Shown: positions 29,114 to 38,544, counted from the stretch's first letter. The stretch: 61,224 nucleotides of DNA from Vallitalea okinawensis (GCF_002964605.1 NZ_PQDH01000016.1:1-61224), one strand, 5' to 3'. Translations and numbers: made by a program. Notes: generated by a model from the letters alone, not told the origin.

Positions 29114-29225
29114 AAAGGTAGGAAGTTTACATTATCATGATATTTTGTACTATCTTATGAATAATTTATTGATTTTCAAAATATATTATAGTGTATCCAA
29201 CTATACATAAGGGGGAAGAGTAGAA

Positions 29226-30707
29226 ATGGCAGATGGATTTAACCTCTATCAAGATATTGCATCAAGGACCAATGGGGATATATACATAGGTGTAGTCGGA
29301 CCGGTACGGACAGGTAAAAGTACCTTCATTAAGAATTTCATGGATATGCTCATTATTCCTAATATCTCTGATGACCATCAAAAGATGCGTACCATTGATG
29401 AACTGCCACAAAGCAGTGCAGGAAAAACAATTATGACTACTGAACCAAAATTTATTCCTAATGAAGCTGTAACAGTACAGCTTGATAATAATGTTTCCTT
29501 TAGATCTATTATGATAGACTGTGTTGGCTATATGGTACCAACTGCTATGGGGCATTTAGAAGAAGAGTCTGAGAGAATGGTTAAAACGCCTTGGTTTGAT
29601 CATGAAATACCATTTACAGATGCAGCAGAATTAGGAACAAGAAAAGTTATCCAAGACCACTCAACAGTCGGCGTTGTTGTCACGACAGATGGAAGTATAA
29701 CAGATATCGAAAGAGATAACTATTTAGAATCTGAAGAACGTGTGATCAATGAGTTAAAGAGCCTTAATAAGCCTTTTGTTGTTGTATTAAACAGTAGTCG
29801 ACCCTATGATGAAGACACCATTGCATTGAATAGGGAGTTAAGAGAAAAGTATGAAGTACCAGTGTTAACATTAAACTGTAAACAAATGAGAATGGATGAT
29901 GTTAACAATATTACAGAAAACTTATTACAAGAGTTCCCACTTCGTGAGATCAATATTTCATTACCTAAATGGACAGAATCACTGACAATCGATCACTGGT
30001 TGAAGAGTGATTTATTGAGTATTATCAGAGATGGGATTGGAGATCTTGTTAAGTTACGTGATGTTGATAATTATGTCAATACCTTTAATGATAGCGATCA
30101 TGTAAAAAAAGTTCATATTGATAAGATTGATATGTCTAATGGTGTATCAGATGTAGAAGTTGCTTTACAAGATCACTTATTCTACGATGTTCTGAGTGAA
30201 ACAACTGGTATCGAAATTAATTCTGAACACAAGTTGATATCACTTATTAAGAAATTAGCATCAGCCAAGACTGAGTATGATAAAGTTGCCTTTGCTTTGA
30301 ATGAAGTTATGCAAAAAGGTTATGGTGTTGTTAATCCATTAATGGATGAATTAAAGTTAGATACCCCAGAAGTTATTAAACAAGGTGGTCGTTACGGTAT
30401 TAAATTTACTGCAAGTGCACCTAGTATTCATTTGATCAGAGCTGATATTCAGGCAGAGGTTGCGCCTATTGTCGGAACTGAAGAGCAAAGTCAAGAGTTT
30501 ATGGAAAGAATACTTGCTGAGATTGATAGTGATCCATCAAGTGTATGGCAGACTGAAATATTTGGTAGAAGTCTTGAGAGTTTAGTTAATGAAGGACTGC
30601 AAAACAAACTTTATAAGATGCCTGATGAAGCACAAGCTAAACTTCAAGAAACACTTCAGAGATTAATCAACGAAAACAGTAATGGTTTGATTTGCATTTT
30701 GTTATAG
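29226..30707 (+). CDS. spoIVA: Stage IV sporulation protein A
   Basis: Structural ATPase that polymerises around the forespore and forms the basement layer of the spore coat. The 493-residue protein matches the family length. Seen: the N-terminal Walker A GPVRTGKST (residues 25-33), the DCVGYMVPTAMGHLEEESERMV segment, VVTTDGSITDI, VVLNSSRPYDED, and the hydrophobic C-terminal end NGLICILL needed for assembly. The start follows GGGGGAAG. A sigma-E promoter would be expected in the mother cell, but I could not place one convincingly. It proves that this organism is, or recently was, a spore former. Confidence 0.98.
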   Translation: MADGFNLYQDIASRTNGDIYIGVVGPVRTGKSTFIKNFMDMLIIPNISDDHQKMRTIDELPQSSAGKTIMTTEPKFIPNEAVTVQLDNNVSFRSIMIDCVGYMVPTAMGHLEEESERMVKTPWFDHEIPFTDAAELGTRKVIQDHSTVGVVVTTDGSITDIERDNYLESEERVINELKSLNKPFVVVLNSSRPYDEDTIALNRELREKYEVPVLTLNCKQMRMDDVNNITENLLQEFPLREINISLPKWTESLTIDHWLKSDLLSIIRDGIGDLVKLRDVDNYVNTFNDSDHVKKVHIDKIDMSNGVSDVEVALQDHLFYDVLSETTGIEINSEHKLISLIKKLASAKTEYDKVAFALNEVMQKGYGVVNPLMDELKLDTPEVIKQGGRYGIKFTASAPSIHLIRADIQAEVAPIVGTEEQSQEFMERILAEIDSDPSSVWQTEIFGRSLESLVNEGLQNKLYKMPDEAQAKLQETLQRLINENSNGLICILL

Positions 30708-30751
30708 GAGCAAAATTAGCTCTGTTACGTTTGCACAGCAACATGTTTGGT

Positions 30752-30816
30752 AGGAAAGTTTCCTTGAAATCCATTAACGGTTTTCGGTTAATGGATTGAG
30801 TTATACGACCTTCCTA
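30752..30816 (+). other. Structured RNA-like element after spoIVA
   Basis: AATCCATTAAC (30768-30778) and GTTAATGGATT (30787-30797) make an 11-bp stem. An outer TAGGAA (about 30751-30756) can pair with TTCCTA (30811-30816), or locally AGGAAA with TTTCCT. It lies between the spoIVA stop and the shared terminator, and could be a 3' UTR structure or a small RNA. The function is not visible. Confidence 0.4.
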
Positions 30817-30823
30817 TAATGTA

Positions 30824-30870
30824 AAAAAAGCGTATGCTATTGGAATTAACCAATGTAGCAACGCTTTTTT
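30824..30870. terminator. Bidirectional terminator between spoIVA and the GH18 gene
   Basis: AAAAAAGCGT (30824-30833) pairs with ACGCTTTTTT (30861-30870). Inner pairs GCTA/TAGC and TTGG/CCAA support the stem. There is an A-run on one side and a T-run on the other, so it can serve both convergent genes. Confidence 0.85.
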
Positions 30871-30882
30871 ATTTATAATCGA

Positions 30883-32673
30883 TTATCCTATCCGTTCCCA
30901 AGGTGATTCCCAAGGATATTTAACGACTGCAGAAGGATCATCACCTTGAGTCCACCATTTAGCTTCAAATATTTTACCCTCATATTCTACCCTATCTCCA
31001 GCTACATAGATTTGCTTAGCTGACCATTCTGGATAGGTTTGAGGAAGTATTTCTACTTCATCCGTTTCTGTATCAATCAGTTCTTCTAAAAAGGGGAGTT
31101 CCTCATCCATGATGGACGGAATTTCAATATCAGTTATTACTGGACTCCATGGGGTATCCCATTCGTTCTTAACTGGTTGACCTGGATTATCACCTTGGGT
31201 CCACCATTTAGCCTCGTAGATGTTATCATTATAAATGACTCGATCTCCAGCCACATAGATTTGGGTTGGTGACCATTCTGCATAAGTCACATCTGTTAAG
31301 TCAACAATATCAGGTATTTCATTCATCTCCTCAGGTGGACCAATAAGATCTGGATCAAAGTTTCTAAGATCATTGTACTCGTTAAAGATTTTGCTAAATT
31401 CATATGGCTTTTGTAAGACTGAACTGCATGTTATAGAGACATAATTTGTTTCCCCTCCTGGACATTCTTTATCACGGTTTAATGACCACATGGAGAGCAT
31501 TCCCAGATTTTTATTATTAGCATAGTCAAGGGTTTCTCTAGCATCTTCCTGGTAAAAGACTTCTGTGGTTATATCATTCATACCAATCATTGGTGTCATC
31601 CCTATCATGCTATAAAGCTCCTCATCGGATAAAGTCATACCATAATCTGCATAGATAAATTTTAATTGATTAAGGAGACTTTCTGCTGCTGCAATACCAT
31701 AGTCACCCATGTTGTTTTCTGGATTAGGTGCAACAGCTTCGCCATAGTCCATGGTCATAATATTGACACCATTGATTGTTACATCTTCATCTAGTGCGTA
31801 TCGAAGGACGTCTATTCCTAAAGGTGTTAAACCAGAAGGAAGGACAGGTAAAGTGAACCATATTTCAAGTGGATAACCCTCGTCGATTAATTCATCTTGT
31901 AATAATTTTAATGCTTCACTGTTCCGTTTCAATGAAGGTGTATCACTGAGCCATTGACCTTCGATATCAAAGTCTACTCTAGTTAATCCATAGGCTTTAA
32001 TAAATGCTTTATATTGCTCTTTTAATATGTTGGCATTTGGTGCAGTGACATGAATAGGTACATTGGAAAGACCACCAAATGATACACTAACATCACCACC
32101 CATTTCTCTAATCAGTTTAATTTGCTCATTTAATGGTCCATCCCCTGCAGCATAGTAAGTCCCCCAAGTTGGTAGATAAGACGAATCATTCTCAGCAACA
32201 ATAAAGCCAAGATTAAAATAAGGTATCATCAACTCATTGGCCAGATTGGCAAATGTCAGTGGTGGCCAACCTGTTGCATCTACGTAAGGAGCGAAGACAG
32301 CTTTTGGCCATTGGATACCTTGCCCAACATCTACACCAGAATAATCCGGATAAAGTATATTCTCTTTAGGAACTGGTTCTGGTACATCAGCTAAGTCAAC
32401 AATTGGTGTAGGTTCTTCTGGTTCAGGTTCTGTTGGAGCGGTTGACTGACCGACAGCTTTCCAGGGAGTATCCCATTCATGCTGAACAGGTTTCCCAGGG
32501 ATGTCTCCTTGAGTCCACCATTTAGCTTCATAGGTTTTACCATTATAAATTACTCGATCGCCACCCCAGTATGCAATGGATGAATTCCATGTTGGAATGT
32601 TTTGTCTCATATGTCTCATTAAATTCTTCTTCCCCGTTTTTTTATTCTTCTCATAATAAAAAGGACGAAACAT
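30883..32673 (-). CDS. GH18 chitinase-like enzyme with three chitin-binding modules, no signal peptide
   Basis: Protein of 596 residues. Domains in order: chitin-binding module (CBM5/12) at ~29-75 with GDRVIYNGKTYEAKWWTQGD; acidic-proline linker; GH18 barrel at ~120-450 with AVFAPYVDATGWPP, VSFGG and the catalytic DFDIE (Glu about 238); then two more CBM5/12 copies at ~480-525 and ~550-596. The family hydrolyses chitin or related N-acetylglucosamine polymers. Oddly, the start at 32673 sits behind a perfect AGGAGGT and the N-terminus is basic and hydrophilic, with no signal peptide. The neighbour is spoIVA, so a role inside the sporulating mother cell or in the spore coat is possible; that is inference. 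Confidence 0.85.
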   Translation of the reverse strand: MFRPFYYEKNKKTGKKNLMRHMRQNIPTWNSSIAYWGGDRVIYNGKTYEAKWWTQGDIPGKPVQHEWDTPWKAVGQSTAPTEPEPEEPTPIVDLADVPEPVPKENILYPDYSGVDVGQGIQWPKAVFAPYVDATGWPPLTFANLANELMIPYFNLGFIVAENDSSYLPTWGTYYAAGDGPLNEQIKLIREMGGDVSVSFGGLSNVPIHVTAPNANILKEQYKAFIKAYGLTRVDFDIEGQWLSDTPSLKRNSEALKLLQDELIDEGYPLEIWFTLPVLPSGLTPLGIDVLRYALDEDVTINGVNIMTMDYGEAVAPNPENNMGDYGIAAAESLLNQLKFIYADYGMTLSDEELYSMIGMTPMIGMNDITTEVFYQEDARETLDYANNKNLGMLSMWSLNRDKECPGGETNYVSITCSSVLQKPYEFSKIFNEYNDLRNFDPDLIGPPEEMNEIPDIVDLTDVTYAEWSPTQIYVAGDRVIYNDNIYEAKWWTQGDNPGQPVKNEWDTPWSPVITDIEIPSIMDEELPFLEELIDTETDEVEILPQTYPEWSAKQIYVAGDRVEYEGKIFEAKWWTQGDDPSAVVKYPWESPWERIG

Positions 32674-33009
32674 TCTATACCTCCTAATAACTACTTTTTC
32701 AGAGTTTTACATAGATCATATGAATGAATTCTTAACACACAATATGTTGATTTAAAGAAATATTGATGCAACGACGGTGCCAAATAAGATCACCAATAGA
32801 TAATTATGTAAAATCTCTTTATTACTAATATATTGAGGAGGTTTTAATAATGATTCCAATAAAGTTGTCCTTTTTTTCTTGATTTCTTTTAGTCTTTCAT
32901 TGTATTATTAGTACAAAGGTAATTAGTGCCACTTATTTAAGTTTAAAAACATTTTGGTTTATTAAATATTGAAATAATATAGAAAATGGCTTTTTTTGGA
33001 GGAGTTACG
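32674..33009. other. Intergenic region with possible 10-codon leader ORF
   Basis: AT-rich region between the divergent GH18 gene and the HlyD-like gene. A 10-codon frame, MIPIKLSFFS, starts at the ATG at 32850 behind a strong GAGGAGG (32835-32841) and ends at 32882. It may be a leader peptide of the division operon or chance. A small dyad TTGTA-ttatta-GTACAA lies around 32900. No clear promoter was assigned. Confidence 0.3.
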
Positions 33010-34488
33010 TTGGCAGACCAAAGACGAAGGAATTTCTCAGTTTACAATACAGAAGAAATGCAGAAAAGGAAAAAGAAAGTTGTTAAAAAGAAGCTTAAAA
33101 AAGATCGTTTCATTGCTATAATGACGATTCTTTTTATAGTTGTTTATTTGAGTTATGCTTTAATTAATTTTTTAACGCTAGAAGAACTAACCTATGTCAC
33201 TGCAGTGAGTGGAAACATTAATGAGATAACATCAGTACCTGGCGTCATTACTCGGAATGAAAATGTAGTGAGTACGAATCTATCTGGCTACATTGAATAT
33301 TTATATATTGAAGGAGAAAAAATACCTACCAATAGCGTTGTTGCTCGCATTAGTGATCAATACTATGGAACCATCATTGATACAAAGATTGAAGATGTCA
33401 ACAACGAAATCTTAACCAGCTCAGGTGCGTTAGATACAATTAAATATAATGATGAATTGATAGCGATTAATAAAGATATAGAAGTGCTGTTAAAAAATTA
33501 TGTCACCCTTAACGAAAGTAAGATGTTTGATGAAGTTTATGACTTATCAAAAGAATTAGATGGTTTACTTTATGAACGCTATGAGACATATATCGTTGAA
33601 AATAATAAAGCACTTAATGAAATGATAGCTTCAAAAGAGGGCTATGAAAAACAGTTACAAAGCACTCATCAACTGATTGTCAATGACCAAAGTGGTATCA
33701 TCAGCTATAGTTATGATGGATACGAAGCGCTACAATATCAGAATATGACAAGAGATTTTCTAGAGGAGTATGAGAATACTAATAGTGATATTCGTCTTGA
33801 ACCCCACGAAATCTCTAAGGATACATTGGTTTATAAATTTATATCTTCTCAAGACTGGTACTTAACTATTTTTATGGAAGAACCATGGGACTACGAAATA
33901 GGTGATAGAATTGAAGTAAGCATCAATGAGGACATCCCTATACGGGGGCAGCTTATTGAATATGGCTCAGATAAAAAAGGCTATAAAGCGACACTTGCCT
34001 TTAATGATCGTATACATGATTATTTGAATCACCGTATCGTTGACGTTACTATTGATGAAGTTAGTATAGAAGGTATAAAAATACCGAATTCCTGTTTCAA
34101 AGATAATGAACTCCTTGGAATACCCTATAGCTACATACTTAAAAGCAATGGTATTAAAGGTGTTATACGTAGAGGTGTAGAGGAAGATGAATTTATTCAA
34201 ATTGATATCGTTTATACCGATCAAGATTACGCATATATCGAAAGAAGTAAATCACTTATACAATATAACGATTTGTTAATTCCGGACCAAAAGGAAGCCA
34301 GTGAAGCTTCGGATTATCGTGTCAATTATTCGATTACGATTCCTGGTGTTTATGTCGTTAATAAAGGTTATGAAGAATTTAGAGTTGTAGAAGTTATTTA
34401 TCAGAATGATGAATATGCTATCATAGCAAACAATACATCTTATGGTGTACGCACATATGACAGAATTCTACTGAATAATGAGGAGTGA
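33010..34488 (+). CDS. HlyD-like membrane protein preceding the division cluster
   Basis: I place the start at the TTG at 33010: the ATG at 32986 lies upstream of the GGAGGAG ribosome binding site (32998-33004), which then sits 5 bases before the TTG. The 492-residue protein has a very basic N-terminus (KRKKKVVKKKLKK), one membrane helix (FIAIMTILFIVVYLSYALI), and a biotinyl-lipoyl-like hairpin (GVITRNENVVSTNLSGYIEYLYIEGEKI) as in HlyD adaptor proteins. Clostridia often carry such a gene just before yggS-sepF. No partner transporter is encoded here; a cell-division or envelope role is inference. Confidence 0.7.
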   Translation: MADQRRRNFSVYNTEEMQKRKKKVVKKKLKKDRFIAIMTILFIVVYLSYALINFLTLEELTYVTAVSGNINEITSVPGVITRNENVVSTNLSGYIEYLYIEGEKIPTNSVVARISDQYYGTIIDTKIEDVNNEILTSSGALDTIKYNDELIAINKDIEVLLKNYVTLNESKMFDEVYDLSKELDGLLYERYETYIVENNKALNEMIASKEGYEKQLQSTHQLIVNDQSGIISYSYDGYEALQYQNMTRDFLEEYENTNSDIRLEPHEISKDTLVYKFISSQDWYLTIFMEEPWDYEIGDRIEVSINEDIPIRGQLIEYGSDKKGYKATLAFNDRIHDYLNHRIVDVTIDEVSIEGIKIPNSCFKDNELLGIPYSYILKSNGIKGVIRRGVEEDEFIQIDIVYTDQDYAYIERSKSLIQYNDLLIPDQKEASEASDYRVNYSITIPGVYVVNKGYEEFRVVEVIYQNDEYAIIANNTSYGVRTYDRILLNNEE

Positions 34489-34493
34489 GTTAA

Positions 34494-35198
34494 ATGGAAT
34501 ATATCAAAGAAAACTTAGACGCTATTGTAAATAAAATTGAAAATGCAGCAAAGAAATCAGGGCGATGTGCAGAAGATATAACTTTGTTAGCAGTAACTAA
34601 AACCTTAAATACAGATAAAATTCAGCCAGCTTTAGATTGGGGTATTGATGAAGTAGGTGAGAATAAGGTACAAGAAATTAGGGATAAATATGATTATTTC
34701 AATGGTCAAGCAGCAATTCATATGATTGGTCATTTACAACGTAATAAAGTGAAATATATCGTTGATAAAGTAAAATTGATACATTCTGTAGATAGCGTTC
34801 GATTAGCTGAAAAAATCGATGAAGAAGCAAAGAAAAAAGATGTAATTGTTCCTGTACTTGTTCAACTCAATCCTGCATTAGAGAAATCTAAGTTTGGTTT
34901 AACTGTTACTGAGTTAGAATCTTTTTTGTTAGAAATTAAAAATTTGAAAAATATTAGGGTAATGGGATTAATGACCATTGCACCTTTTGTTGTCGATCCT
35001 GAAGAAAATAGACAATATTTTTCAATGATGCGCCAATTATTTGTTGACATCAAACATAAAAACATTGATAATATATATATGGAAATACTGTCCATGGGAA
35101 TGACAAACGATTATGAGGTGGCAATTGAAGAAGGGTCAACTTTAGTTCGGATTGGGACAGGTATTTTCGGAGCAAGAGATTATAGTAAAAAAAGATAA
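34494..35198 (+). CDS. yggS: PLP homeostasis protein YggS/YlmE
   Basis: Pyridoxal-phosphate-binding protein (PLPBP) that buffers vitamin B6 and amino-acid metabolism. The 234-residue TIM-barrel protein has the PLP lysine at K36 in LLAVTKTLN, GENKVQEIRDKY, HMIGHLQRNKVK, IHSVDSVRLAEKI and SMGMTNDYEVAIEEGSTLVRIGTGIFG. It begins 5 bases after the HlyD-like gene and belongs to the yggS-sepF-yggT-ylmH-divIVA cluster conserved in Gram-positives. Confidence 0.96.
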   Translation: MEYIKENLDAIVNKIENAAKKSGRCAEDITLLAVTKTLNTDKIQPALDWGIDEVGENKVQEIRDKYDYFNGQAAIHMIGHLQRNKVKYIVDKVKLIHSVDSVRLAEKIDEEAKKKDVIVPVLVQLNPALEKSKFGLTVTELESFLLEIKNLKNIRVMGLMTIAPFVVDPEENRQYFSMMRQLFVDIKHKNIDNIYMEILSMGMTNDYEVAIEEGSTLVRIGTGIFGARDYSKKR

Positions 35199-35222
35199 TG
35201 ATTAACTTGGAAGGAGGATTAC

Positions 35223-35723
35223 ATGAGTAAATTTGTGGACAAGATGTTTAATGCATTTGGTTTAGTAGAATATGAAGAAGAAGAGTATGAAGAAATAGAA
35301 GAGATAGAGGATGATACCGATGATGTAGGCTATAGCAATGTTTCAGCCTTTAGCTCATCTGCTGTCAAGAAGGCTAAAGGAAATAAGGATGGTAAGAGTT
35401 CAAAAATCGTCAATATACATACCAATATCCAAATGGAAGTTGTCGTGACAAATCCTGCTACCTTCGAAGAAGCGAAAGAAATTTGTCGCCATATTGTCGA
35501 AAAGAAGCCTGTTGTGATTAATCTAGAAAATGTTGATCATGCAATTGCACAACGTATCACTGATTTTGTATGTGGTGCATGTTATGCTTTAACAGGCAAT
35601 ATTCAAAGAGTGACAAATAATATTTATATTATAGCGCCCGATAATGTTGATTTTGCTGGTGATATTGATATTAAAGAGGAATTAGAAACAAATGGTATTA
35701 TTTTACCATGGAAGAAAGTATAA
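35223..35723 (+). CDS. sepF: Cell division protein SepF
   Basis: Cytoplasmic FtsZ partner that tethers Z-rings to the membrane through an N-terminal amphipathic helix (MSKFVDKMFNAFGL). The 166-residue protein has an acidic linker and the SepF core (VTNPATFEEAKEICRHIVEKKPVVINLENVDHAIAQRITDFVCGACYALTG). The ribosome binding site is AAGGAGG. It lies between yggS and yggT, as is usual. Confidence 0.96.
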   Translation: MSKFVDKMFNAFGLVEYEEEEYEEIEEIEDDTDDVGYSNVSAFSSSAVKKAKGNKDGKSSKIVNIHTNIQMEVVVTNPATFEEAKEICRHIVEKKPVVINLENVDHAIAQRITDFVCGACYALTGNIQRVTNNIYIIAPDNVDFAGDIDIKEELETNGIILPWKKV

Positions 35724-35744
35724 TACCTTTAGGAGGTATCAGCT

Positions 35745-36032
35745 ATGGAATTAACATCAAGTATTGTTGCTACTGTAGGTATATTTATAAGGATATTAGA
35801 ATTCTTAATAATAGCTAATGCGTTCTTATCTTGGTTACCATTAGGATATGACAATCCAATTGTCAATATAGTTCGTCGTTTGACAGACCCTATTTTAGGA
35901 CCAGTTCGCAAACTAATGGAGCGTTCCATATTCGGTAAAGGGAATATGATGGTAGATTTTTCACCAATCGTTGCATTCATGTTATTAGAGGCTATTAACT
36001 TTATTGTTATCAATGTCTTAGTTCGTTGGTGA
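35745..36032 (+). CDS. YggT-family membrane protein (YlmG)
   Basis: Protein of 95 residues with two membrane helices. It has the family motifs LIIANAFLSWLP, NPIVNIVRRLTDPILGPVRKL, and a second hydrophobic segment ending in INVLVRW. It is conserved with sepF and ylmH; its exact role (membrane assembly, osmotic tolerance or division) is unsettled. The end overlaps the start region of ylmH. Confidence 0.93.
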   Translation: MELTSSIVATVGIFIRILEFLIIANAFLSWLPLGYDNPIVNIVRRLTDPILGPVRKLMERSIFGKGNMMVDFSPIVAFMLLEAINFIVINVLVRW

Positions 36033-36037
36033 AAATG

Positions 36038-36835
36038 ATGATTAATAAGCGTGAACTATTACAAAAATGTGAACATCTTAGTGACGATGATAGGGCATTG
36101 ATCGCGAAAGCTTTGGATCAATGCTTATTAGCATATAAGAGAAATATTCCTGCTTATACTGATTTTTTAGATCGTCAAAAAATAGCCTTGATACAGTCAC
36201 TTACTAAAGATGTAGATATGGGTATAAAGGTGATTGGTGGCTATGATGATGCAGAGAGATGTTATTTGTGTTTTTATAAGGAATTATATAGCGATATAGA
36301 TGATAAACATAATATAATAAAAATTACCCCAAAACTTAATAAGTTTACAAAGAGTAAAATAAATCATCGTGATTTTCTAGGTGCTATACTAGGACTTGGT
36401 TTGAGAAGAGATAAGATTGGTGACTTAATCATTGATGAAGAAAATAACGCTTATGTCTTCGCTAAAGAAGACATAAGTGAATTCATAGAAATAAGTCTTC
36501 ATGCAGTAGGGAGAATTTCTGTATCGACAGAAGTTCTTTTTAATCATGATATAAAATTACCACAACCCAAATTCAAAGAAATAAATGTGACGGTATCTTC
36601 TTTACGCTTAGATGCATTAATCAGTAGAGGGTTTTCAATGTCTCGATCAGATGCCACTGGTTATATAAAAGGTGGTAAAGCATTTGTTAACTGGGTTAAT
36701 GTTACAAGTAGTAGTAAAAGTATTCAAGCTGGTGACCGAATAAGTGTTAGAGGCTTTGGAAAGATGAAGATACATCATATAGGTCGAATGACAAAAAAAG
36801 AACGGATTCATGTGACCATACACCGTTATTGTTAG
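36038..36835 (+). CDS. ylmH: S4-domain RNA-binding protein YlmH
   Basis: About 265 residues, with TTG, GTG and ATG starts possible from 36026; the ATG at 36038 has the best spacing from GGTGA. The C-terminal S4 RNA-binding domain is clear (SSLRLDALISRGFSMSRSDATGYIKGGKAFVNWVNV). The N-terminal part is the YlmH-specific domain. In Bacillus, YlmH has been linked to rescue of stalled ribosomes and to division. It is coupled with yggT upstream and divIVA 10 bases downstream. Confidence 0.93.
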   Translation: MINKRELLQKCEHLSDDDRALIAKALDQCLLAYKRNIPAYTDFLDRQKIALIQSLTKDVDMGIKVIGGYDDAERCYLCFYKELYSDIDDKHNIIKITPKLNKFTKSKINHRDFLGAILGLGLRRDKIGDLIIDEENNAYVFAKEDISEFIEISLHAVGRISVSTEVLFNHDIKLPQPKFKEINVTVSSLRLDALISRGFSMSRSDATGYIKGGKAFVNWVNVTSSSKSIQAGDRISVRGFGKMKIHHIGRMTKKERIHVTIHRYC

Positions 36836-36845
36836 GAGGATTTAC

Positions 36846-37391
36846 ATGCTAACACCTTTAGATATAGAAAATCAGAAGTTTAAAAAAACGGCAATAGGTT
36901 ATGACAGCAAAGAAGTAGATAAGTTTTTAGGTAAGGTGCTTATGAGTTATGAGCGAGTTTATAAAGAAAATATAGAATTAAAAGATAAAATAACTGTTTT
37001 GAATGACGGTATACAGTATTATAAAACAATGGAAAAAACCCTTCAGGATACCTTGGTTTCAGCTGAAAAATCTGCAAGTGATGTAAAATCTGCTGCCTAT
37101 AAAAAAGCTGATGCCATTGAGAGAGAAGCTGAAATTCGTGCTAAACAGCAACTTGATGATGCTCGTAATAGCTTATTCGAGATGAACCAGCAAATTACGG
37201 CATTGCAAAAGCAGTATGATGCTGTTAAAATCGAGATCAGCCGAATTTTCAAAGCTCAATTGGAAATACTCGATAGAGAAACTGATCATATAAATAAATT
37301 ATCTTCTTTTGAGGAAGCGGAAGTAGCTGCTACAAAACAAAAGCCAGAAGAACTTCCTTTGTATAGTTTAGATGATGGAGAAAGATTATGA
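36846..37391 (+). CDS. divIVA: DivIVA-family protein
   Basis: Coiled-coil protein that recognises curved membranes at poles and septa. The 181 residues begin with the conserved MLTPLDIENQKFKKTAIGYD followed by SKEVDKFLGKVLMSYE. They continue as long coiled coils with an alanine-rich SAEKSASDVKSAAYKKADAIE stretch. The ribosome binding site is AGGAGGATTTAC. The last codons overlap the aroB start (ATGA), an unusual coupling between division and aromatic amino-acid synthesis. Confidence 0.93.
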   Translation: MLTPLDIENQKFKKTAIGYDSKEVDKFLGKVLMSYERVYKENIELKDKITVLNDGIQYYKTMEKTLQDTLVSAEKSASDVKSAAYKKADAIEREAEIRAKQQLDDARNSLFEMNQQITALQKQYDAVKIEISRIFKAQLEILDRETDHINKLSSFEEAEVAATKQKPEELPLYSLDDGERL

Positions 37392-38482
37392 GTATAAAAC
37401 ATGTATTACCAGTAAATACTGGACATAATCCTTATAAAATCTATATTGAAAAATCTTTTGATATGATACCTGAATTGCTTAAAGAACATGGTTATGGTCA
37501 TTCAAGAAAAATAGGGATCATTACAGACTCCAACGTTAAAGAACATCAATTAAAGAACTTATTAGAAGTATTAAAAGGCTTTAATTGTTTTGTCTTTTCA
37601 TTCCAAGCTGGTGAAAAAAGTAAGAACTTTAATACAATTCAACAATTATACACACAGTTAGTGGAAAATGAATTTGATCGACATTGTTGTTTATTAGCTC
37701 TAGGTGGTGGTGTTGTTGGCGATCTAACAGGGTTTGTAGCCGCAACCTATATGAGAGGAATGGGTTATATTCAAATTCCAACATCCTTGCTGGCACAAGT
37801 TGATAGTGCTGTAGGTGGAAAGACTGGTTATGATTTTATGGGTTACAAAAACATGATTGGTGCTTTTTATCAACCTCATTTTGTGTATACTAATTTAAGT
37901 ACACTCAGGACACTACCCGTTAAAGAGTTTAATGCTGGGATGGCTGAAGTTATTAAGCATGGAATCATTCAAGATGAGAGTTATTATAAGTTTCTCGTGG
38001 AGAAAAAAGAGGCCATTAAAGATTTAAACAATGAAGCATTAACAAAAATGGTTAAAGAGTCTTGTGCTATAAAAGCTAATGTTGTTTCAATTGATGAGAA
38101 AGAAATGGGATTACGTGAAATCCTTAATTTTGGCCATACACTAGGGCATGCTATTGAATCCGTCTATCATTTTGACTATTTACATGGCGAATGTGTTGCT
38201 TTAGGGATGATAGGTGCGCTGTATATGTCCTATGAACTAGGGTATATTATAGAAGAAACATTATTAGAAGCCAAATCACTGATTAGTTACTTTAATTTGC
38301 CTTCTACACTTTCTGATTTAGATATGGATAAAGTTTATAAAGCATTATTTCATGATAAAAAGGTGAAAGAAGGTAAAGTCAAATTTATTTTGAGTAAAGG
38401 AATTGGTAGTGTTTATACTACATCTGATATTCAAAATAAACTTATTATGGATGCATTAAAATACTTAAAAGGCGTGGCTTAG
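37388..38482 (+). CDS. aroB: 3-dehydroquinate synthase
   Basis: Second step of the shikimate pathway: converts DAHP to 3-dehydroquinate using NAD and a divalent metal. The 364-residue protein has the nucleotide site ALGGGVVGDLTGFVAATYMRG, PTSLLAQVDSAVGGKTG, the metal ligands EVIKHG, ILNFGHTLGHAIES and YLHGECVALGM, and a C-terminal helical domain. The start overlaps the divIVA stop by 4 bases. No other shikimate gene is in the window, so its operon place is by synteny rather than pathway. Confidence 0.96.
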   Translation: MSIKHVLPVNTGHNPYKIYIEKSFDMIPELLKEHGYGHSRKIGIITDSNVKEHQLKNLLEVLKGFNCFVFSFQAGEKSKNFNTIQQLYTQLVENEFDRHCCLLALGGGVVGDLTGFVAATYMRGMGYIQIPTSLLAQVDSAVGGKTGYDFMGYKNMIGAFYQPHFVYTNLSTLRTLPVKEFNAGMAEVIKHGIIQDESYYKFLVEKKEAIKDLNNEALTKMVKESCAIKANVVSIDEKEMGLREILNFGHTLGHAIESVYHFDYLHGECVALGMIGALYMSYELGYIIEETLLEAKSLISYFNLPSTLSDLDMDKVYKALFHDKKVKEGKVKFILSKGIGSVYTTSDIQNKLIMDALKYLKGVA

Positions 38483-38544
38483 CACGTCTTTACTTATGTC
38501 AGGTAGTTTTATAACTCGTGTAGAAACACTGGGAGGAGTATAAC

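Noticed and set aside
29181-29210. Sigma-E-like promoter (ATATATT ... TATACAT) before spoIVA
   Set aside because: The implied transcription start would fall inside the ribosome binding site at 29211-29218, so it is not credible as placed.
37388-38482. aroB inserted in the division cluster as a recent transfer
   Set aside because: Base composition and start overlap with divIVA are normal; nothing in the sequence indicates foreign origin.
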